Source: Actinomycetes bacterium
GTDB lineage: Bacteria; Actinomycetota; Actinomycetes; Streptosporangiales; Streptosporangiaceae
Assembly: GCA_021793235.1 (NCBI GenBank)
Contig: JAJYTD010000006.1
Coordinates: forward strand, 62,001-126,000
Reading direction: 5' to 3'
DNA: 64,000 nt
Shown here one piece after another: positions 62,447 to 64,000 of the stretch. The position numbers and the translations under genes are program-made. The notes under the pieces are model-generated. The model was not told the DNA's origin. It saw only the letters and a program-made list of their open reading frames with translations, and made no database searches. Numbering within the stretch: position 1 is the stretch's first letter; each line of letters opens with the position of its first letter.

Positions 62447-64000
62447 AGCGGTGGGAGGAAGCCTCCTACGACGATGATGCGCTCACCGGTGCCGAAGTCA
62501 TCGAGCAGGCGCGGGTCGCTGTTGTGGTGGCCGACCGTTTCAGCCGTCTGCAGTACTGGAACACCTTCGCCCGGGAGCTCTTCGGGTTCGGCGACGGCTG
62601 CGACCACCGCGGCATGTCGCTGCTCGACCTCGGGATCCACGAGTCCGACCACGAGAGCATCTCCCAGCTTTTCCGAAGAGTGCTGGAGGGCAAGACGTGG
62701 GAGGGTACCCTCGCGGTCGTCCGGCCCGACTCCTCGTGGATCCACATACGCGCCCACGCCGTCCCGCGCGAGGACGGCTCCGGCCGGGCCGAGAGTGTCG
62801 TGATGTTCGCCGACGAGGCGCTGCGCAGCGGCCGGGTCGAGGAGCAGCACGGCCTTCTGGACCGCGTCGGGAGCCGCCTGGCGAGTTCGCTGGATTTCGA
62901 TTCCACGATGAAGGCGGTCGCCGAGATACTGGTGCCCCAGTTCGCCGACCACTGCTTCATCGATCTCTTCGACCACGAACGGCTGATCCGGCGCGTCTCG
63001 GTGCACGCCGGGGGCTGGACCCCCCCGCCGGGGACCTGGTTCGACGTCGGCGAAGAGGCCCATTACCCCGACCAGCACTTCGCCTGCAGGGCCATGCGGC
63101 GCCTGGAGACCGTGGTCGTCAGCGACTACACCCCCACCAGAGCACTGAATGAGCGCTCGGCCGCGGTGGCCGAACAAGTGGGGGTGACCTCGGCTATCGC
63201 GGCGCCGCTGCGCGCCCGCGGTGAACTTCTGGGCGTGCTCACGCTCGCCTTGTCCGAGCTCTCCCACCGGAAGAAGAAGCACTACGTCGGGTTCGACCGC
63301 GACCTGGTCGGCGCGATCGCCAGCCGCGTGGCCCTGACGATCGACAACGCACGCCTGTTCGAGGAGGAGCGCAGTACGGCACTGGCGTTCCAGGACAGTC
63401 TGCTACCGCGTTCGTTTCCGGACTTCGACGGACTGTCGATCGCGCACCGGTACGTGCCCGCCAAGCCTCTGGAGACGCACGGCCGCGGGGTCCAGACCCA
63501 GGCCGGTGGCGATTTCTACGACGTCATCCCGCTGTCAGCGGGGCGTGTCGGGATCGTCGTGGGCGACGTCGAGGGGCGCGGTCCGCACGCCGCGGCGGTC
63601 ATGGGCCAGCTGCGCGCCGCCCTGCGGGCGTTCGCGCAGGCCGACCGGGAACCCGCGGACATCCTGCGGGAGCTGGACGAGTGGGTGCGGCAGCTCGGCG
63701 TGCCGGACGGCAGCGGCGGCACCTGGGTACCGAGCGTGAGCTGTCTGTACATGGTCTACGACGCGTGGTCGCGGCAGCTGTCCTACGCCAACGCCGGACA
63801 CCAGGCACCGCTGCTCATCAATAACGGAGAGGTCGAAGAGCTCGCTCTGCGCGTGTCGGACACCCTGCTCGGTGTCAGGGTGAAGGGCCTCCCTTACGAC
63901 GACGCCGTCTACCACCAGGCTGACCTGACCCTGCCTCCGGGGGCGACACTGCTGCTCTATACCGACGGCCTGGTCGACCGCCGACCGCTGGGCGGCACCG
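62443..64000 (+). CDS. PAS-GAF-SpoIIE type protein phosphatase (incomplete at the window end)
   Basis: 519 codons are visible; the 3' end is missing. A PAS domain (about residues 15-125), a GAF domain (about 145-310), then a PP2C SpoIIE domain with FQDSLLPRSFPDFDG (about 313-330), TQAGGDFYDVIPL (about 355-367), VVGDVEGRGPHAAAVMGQLRAALRAFA and YANAGHQAPLLI. Such phosphatases act on anti-anti-sigma factors in stress signalling. ATG 62443 is chosen as the nearest start to the PAS fold; no strong Shine-Dalgarno is visible. It follows ideR by about 190 bp. Confidence 0.86.
   Translation, partial: MKRWEEASYDDDALTGAEVIEQARVAVVVADRFSRLQYWNTFARELFGFGDGCDHRGMSLLDLGIHESDHESISQLFRRVLEGKTWEGTLAVVRPDSSWIHIRAHAVPREDGSGRAESVVMFADEALRSGRVEEQHGLLDRVGSRLASSLDFDSTMKAVAEILVPQFADHCFIDLFDHERLIRRVSVHAGGWTPPPGTWFDVGEEAHYPDQHFACRAMRRLETVVVSDYTPTRALNERSAAVAEQVGVTSAIAAPLRARGELLGVLTLALSELSHRKKKHYVGFDRDLVGAIASRVALTIDNARLFEEERSTALAFQDSLLPRSFPDFDGLSIAHRYVPAKPLETHGRGVQTQAGGDFYDVIPLSAGRVGIVVGDVEGRGPHAAAVMGQLRAALRAFAQADREPADILRELDEWVRQLGVPDGSGGTWVPSVSCLYMVYDAWSRQLSYANAGHQAPLLINNGEVEELALRVSDTLLGVRVKGLPYDDAVYHQADLTLPPGATLLLYTDGLVDRRPLGGT

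Overview
The window is a 64 kb piece of chromosome from a high-GC actinomycete. The gene content (SenX3/RegX3-type system with phoU, carD, DUF397 gene, otsA/otsB, R2lox oxidase, cspB with C-terminal extension, DUF3027, DUF2516, DUF2530, dmdR/ideR-like regulator, SpoIIE-type phosphatase with PAS/GAF) points to the Nocardiopsaceae or a near relative. That placement is inference from gene families and gene order; no rRNA gene is present. Most of the window is core housekeeping DNA with short gaps. It shows no integrase, insertion sequence, CRISPR array or large biosynthetic cluster.

Layout. 0-11 kb: a secreted esterase, a macrodomain protein divergent from a thioesterase across a perfect palindrome, a BlaI/M56-peptidase pair, a DUF2516 protein that overlaps antisense with a multi-pass membrane alpha/beta hydrolase, two tandem YpfJ-like zinc peptidases, a DUF2207 protein and dtd. 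11-13.3 kb: a small accessory module (DUF397 + GntR/UTRA regulator, divergent from a RsbW-like ATPase that looks frameshifted) around a 32-bp near-perfect palindrome. 13.3-22 kb: regX3/senX3 divergent from phoU across a PHO-box-like repeat, carD-ispF, a DUF2637-like membrane protein, a repeat-rich gap, cysS-rlmB and tRNA-Thr(TGT). 22-34 kb: a serine hydrolase, otsB, DUF3263, a subtilase-fold protein that has lost its catalytic residues, GrpB, otsA, a SAM-I riboswitch-thrC-sulfur carrier unit, groEL behind two CIRCE elements, a lipoprotein and a NUDIX hydrolase. 34-49.5 kb: a scramblase-like protein, R2lox, the XPB helicase with a WYL-type partner and two small membrane proteins between them, a HAAS-like membrane protein, cspB, DUF3027, a sacsin/Hsp90-type ATPase, a methyltransferase and DUF2530. 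49.5-64 kb: a purine permease, a marR-MFS operon with a very strong hairpin at the junction, thpR, a 32-residue membrane microprotein, a BKACE enzyme, a propeller-like secreted protein, Uma2, GDPD, serC, citrate synthase 2, pdxH, a DtxR-family repressor and a truncated SpoIIE-type phosphatase.

How genes work together. SenX3/RegX3/PhoU would form the phosphate-response system. OtsA and OtsB make trehalose. SerC and PdxH share vitamin B6-dependent chemistry. ThrC sits at the Thr/Met branch point, which fits control by S-adenosylmethionine. GroEL is under HrcA/CIRCE control.

Most unusual signals: (1) the mycosin-like pseudoprotease at 24784-25998; (2) two 62-nt hairpin elements, 34 kb apart, that differ by compensatory base changes; (3) the 60-nt hairpin over the marR/MFS junction; (4) the GntR/DUF397/ATPase module; (5) the repeat cluster at 19.0-19.3 kb. 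No clearly new multi-gene defence or metabolic system was recognised.
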